Shown here piece after piece: positions 9,351 through 10,460 of a DNA stretch of 10,460 nt. The DNA comes from Gammaproteobacteria bacterium. GTDB taxonomy: Bacteria > Pseudomonadota > Gammaproteobacteria > Pseudomonadales > Halieaceae. The first letter of the stretch is position 1. Each line of letters begins with the position of its first letter. A model generated the notes under the pieces. The model was not told the origin of the DNA, made no database searches, and worked only from the letters and a program-made list of their open reading frames with translations. A program made the position numbers and the translations under genes. The stretch covers positions 1-10,460 of the forward strand of contig JAOUDU010000049.1 in the NCBI GenBank assembly GCA_029859085.1, written 5' to 3'.

Positions 9351-9896
9351 TCAGAAAAGATAGCTGAGTCCCAGCTCTGCTACATCGATACCATCATTCG
9401 TACTGGAAATATTCGCGTTCGAGTAATGATAAAGCTTTGCCCTCACGCCGAATTGCCCATAAATCACACCTACCGCGATACTGCTTTCAAACTGTCCGTG
9501 TGAACCCATGTCTGTAGTCCCGGTATGCCGGGGGTCGTTATCCTCCGATTCAAAATAGTCATCTGAAAGCAGGGCTACCCCAAACCCGATTTGGAAATAC
9601 GGATAGAAGTCGTGCCGGTTTTGCCAGCGCAGGATGAGGTTGGGTGCCCAACTGGCCAGATAGACATTATTGACGTCGTGGAATCCCGATACACTAAAGG
9701 CATGGTTCAGGTCGAGGTACCACTGGCCTTTTTCCCAGAGCTCCTGTCTCAGGGGCAGGTTGGCTTCCAGGCTGGCATAATCGTGTTTGGATGCAACCCT
9801 CACGGTATTCCCGCCGGAAATCGTAATAACCTGCCCGTGTGCGTACAAGCTGGCTAGTCCGTTGCTAATAAGCAGAACCAAAATACGGGGGAACAC
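9351..9896 (-). CDS. pagL: PagL-like lipid A 3-O-deacylase, outer-membrane beta-barrel
   Basis: With a GTG start at 9896 the product has 181 residues: a signal peptide (about 1-20, hydrophobic ILVLLISNGLASLYA) and alternating hydrophobic strands ending in Phe181, as outer-membrane barrels do. The C-terminal segment LYHYSNANISSTNDGID (about 155-171) matches the PagL active-site region: H157, S159 and oxyanion Asn N160. PagL removes the 3-linked hydroxyacyl chain of lipid A. In P. aeruginosa PagL the catalytic glutamate lies 14 residues after the histidine; here that place is D171, with E174 nearby. The ribosome site (AGAGA) is poor. The frame stays open to 10067, but that part shows no signal peptide or homology. 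My count of bases 9361-9600 gives 49% GC against about 61% for part of yghU and 67% for part of gnd, suggesting transfer. Confidence 0.75.
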   Translation of the reverse strand: MFPRILVLLISNGLASLYAHGQVITISGGNTVRVASKHDYASLEANLPLRQELWEKGQWYLDLNHAFSVSGFHDVNNVYLASWAPNLILRWQNRHDFYPYFQIGFGVALLSDDYFESEDNDPRHTGTTDMGSHGQFESSIAVGVIYGQFGVRAKLYHYSNANISSTNDGIDVAELGLSYLF

Positions 9897-9930
9897 TTCT
9901 GTCTCTGTAGTCTGTTGGTTATCGTCGCCG

Positions 9931-9936
9931 AGTATA
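9931..9936 (-). promoter_or_regulatory. Candidate -10 box of the pagL-like gene
   Basis: TATACT on the - strand matches five of six consensus bases and follows a run of eight T (9940-9947, seen as A on the + strand). A start near 9924 gives a 28-base leader to the GTG at 9896, which supports that start. No clear -35 was seen. The remaining bases between here and 10067 hold nothing else I can name. Confidence 0.4.
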
Positions 9937-10067
9937 CCCAAAAAAAATGTAATCACCGTAATGAGATGCTGCCAGTGGCCCGCAGCTGGCCTTGCTACTC
10001 GGGGATATACCGGTGAAGCGGGAGATTTTCGCAGCAGTTGGCGATGCCGCTGGCGGGCTGGCAGCAA

Positions 10068-10460
10068 TCATTTCGATTCTTTAGCTTGCGAGACCGGCAG
10101 CTCATCGACCACGGCGATCGATTTTGGCGCCTTGTGTTTGCTGATGCGCTGCTTGACGAGTTCGATCAGTGCCTCTTCGGTGGCGCTGGTGCCGGGGCGC
10201 AGGATGATCTCCGCGTGCACTGCCTCGCCCCAATCCGGATGGGGGATTCCCACCACCGCCGACATTTGCACCGCCGGGTGGGATCCCGGTGCGGCCTCCA
10301 CCTCCACCGCATACACGTTAAAGCCTCCGCTGATAATCATGTGACCAGCTCCCCGGTCTGCCCCAGCGGCAGCAGTGGGCCCTCTTCGTCGTTTACGCTG
10401 AGTTCTATGCCCGGGGAGACCCGTCCAGCCGAAGACAGGCGCTTGAGCGCGGCAGCAGTT
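10068..10460 (-). pseudogene. Broken acyl-CoA synthetase (AMP-binding) gene, 3' part, with internal deletion and frameshift
   Basis: Two pieces of one AMP-forming acyl-CoA synthetase lie in different frames. The upstream piece (10459 down to the TGA at 10337-10339) reads SAGRVSPGIEL, then VNDEEGPLLPLGQTGELV, the region just before the usual ArgGlyPro loop. The downstream piece (from 10340) reads MIISGGFNVYAVEVE, then HPAVQMSAVVGIPHPDWGEAVHAE and HKAPKSIAVVDELPVS, the C-terminal AMP-binding domain. The 45-50 residues that normally join them, including the GWLHTGD hinge motif with its ATP-contacting Asp, are absent. The end is also odd: after ELPVS the usual G-K with catalytic Lys is replaced by QAKESK and a stop. 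The gene continues beyond the right edge, so its 5' part is unseen. A sequencing or assembly error could explain one frame change but not a missing hinge. Intact paralogues usually activate fatty or related carboxylic acids. Confidence 0.8.

Noticed and set aside
9897..10067. N-terminal extension of the pagL-like frame up to the acyl-CoA synthetase remnant
   Set aside because: The signal peptide starts just after the GTG at 9896, and the upstream part contains the candidate -10 box and no protein resemblance.

Overview
The window looks like a chromosomal stretch of a GC-rich, free-living gammaproteobacterium. A marine relative of the Halieaceae/Cellvibrionales is my guess, from the style of the hybrid kinase, the YghU-type glutathione transferase and the acyl-CoA synthetase remnant. 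This is an inference from family resemblance, not a taxonomic result. Most genes have clear Shine-Dalgarno sites and about 60% GC or more; the pagL-like gene near the right end is visibly poorer in GC. I see no tRNA, rRNA, CRISPR array, insertion sequence or prophage gene.

Left part (1-800): the last codons of a + strand gene, a hairpin-rich intergenic stretch, then a small + strand protein with two zinc ribbons, closed by a nested-hairpin terminator. Centre-left (798-4852): a very large - strand hybrid sensor kinase (membrane segments, GAF, HisKA, HATPase, two receiver domains, Hpt) and, divergent from it across a 179-base gap, a + strand single-domain response regulator. Together they look like one multistep phosphorelay.

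Centre (4905-7670): three - strand genes. In transcription order they are a short-form 6-phosphogluconate dehydrogenase (gnd), a CorA-type divalent cation transporter whose GTG start overlaps the gnd stop, and, after 214 bases, a 155-residue single-pass membrane protein of unknown role. The + strand gene yghU diverges from gnd, and the shared gap carries an inverted repeat. The NADP(H)/NAD(H), glutathione and Mg2+ themes are compatible with redox or central-carbon housekeeping, but no shared pathway is demonstrated.

Right part (8687-10460): - strand genes for a DUF1993 protein and a PagL-like outer-membrane lipid A deacylase, followed by the broken 3' part of an acyl-CoA synthetase gene that has lost about 45-50 codons and its reading frame. 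The low GC of the pagL-like gene, its conservative change at the catalytic acid, and the damaged neighbour make this end the most dynamic part of the window. I did not find a convincing entirely new system. The best leads are the PagL variant, the phosphorelay with its extra C-terminal helical segment, and the dyads at the zinc-ribbon promoter.
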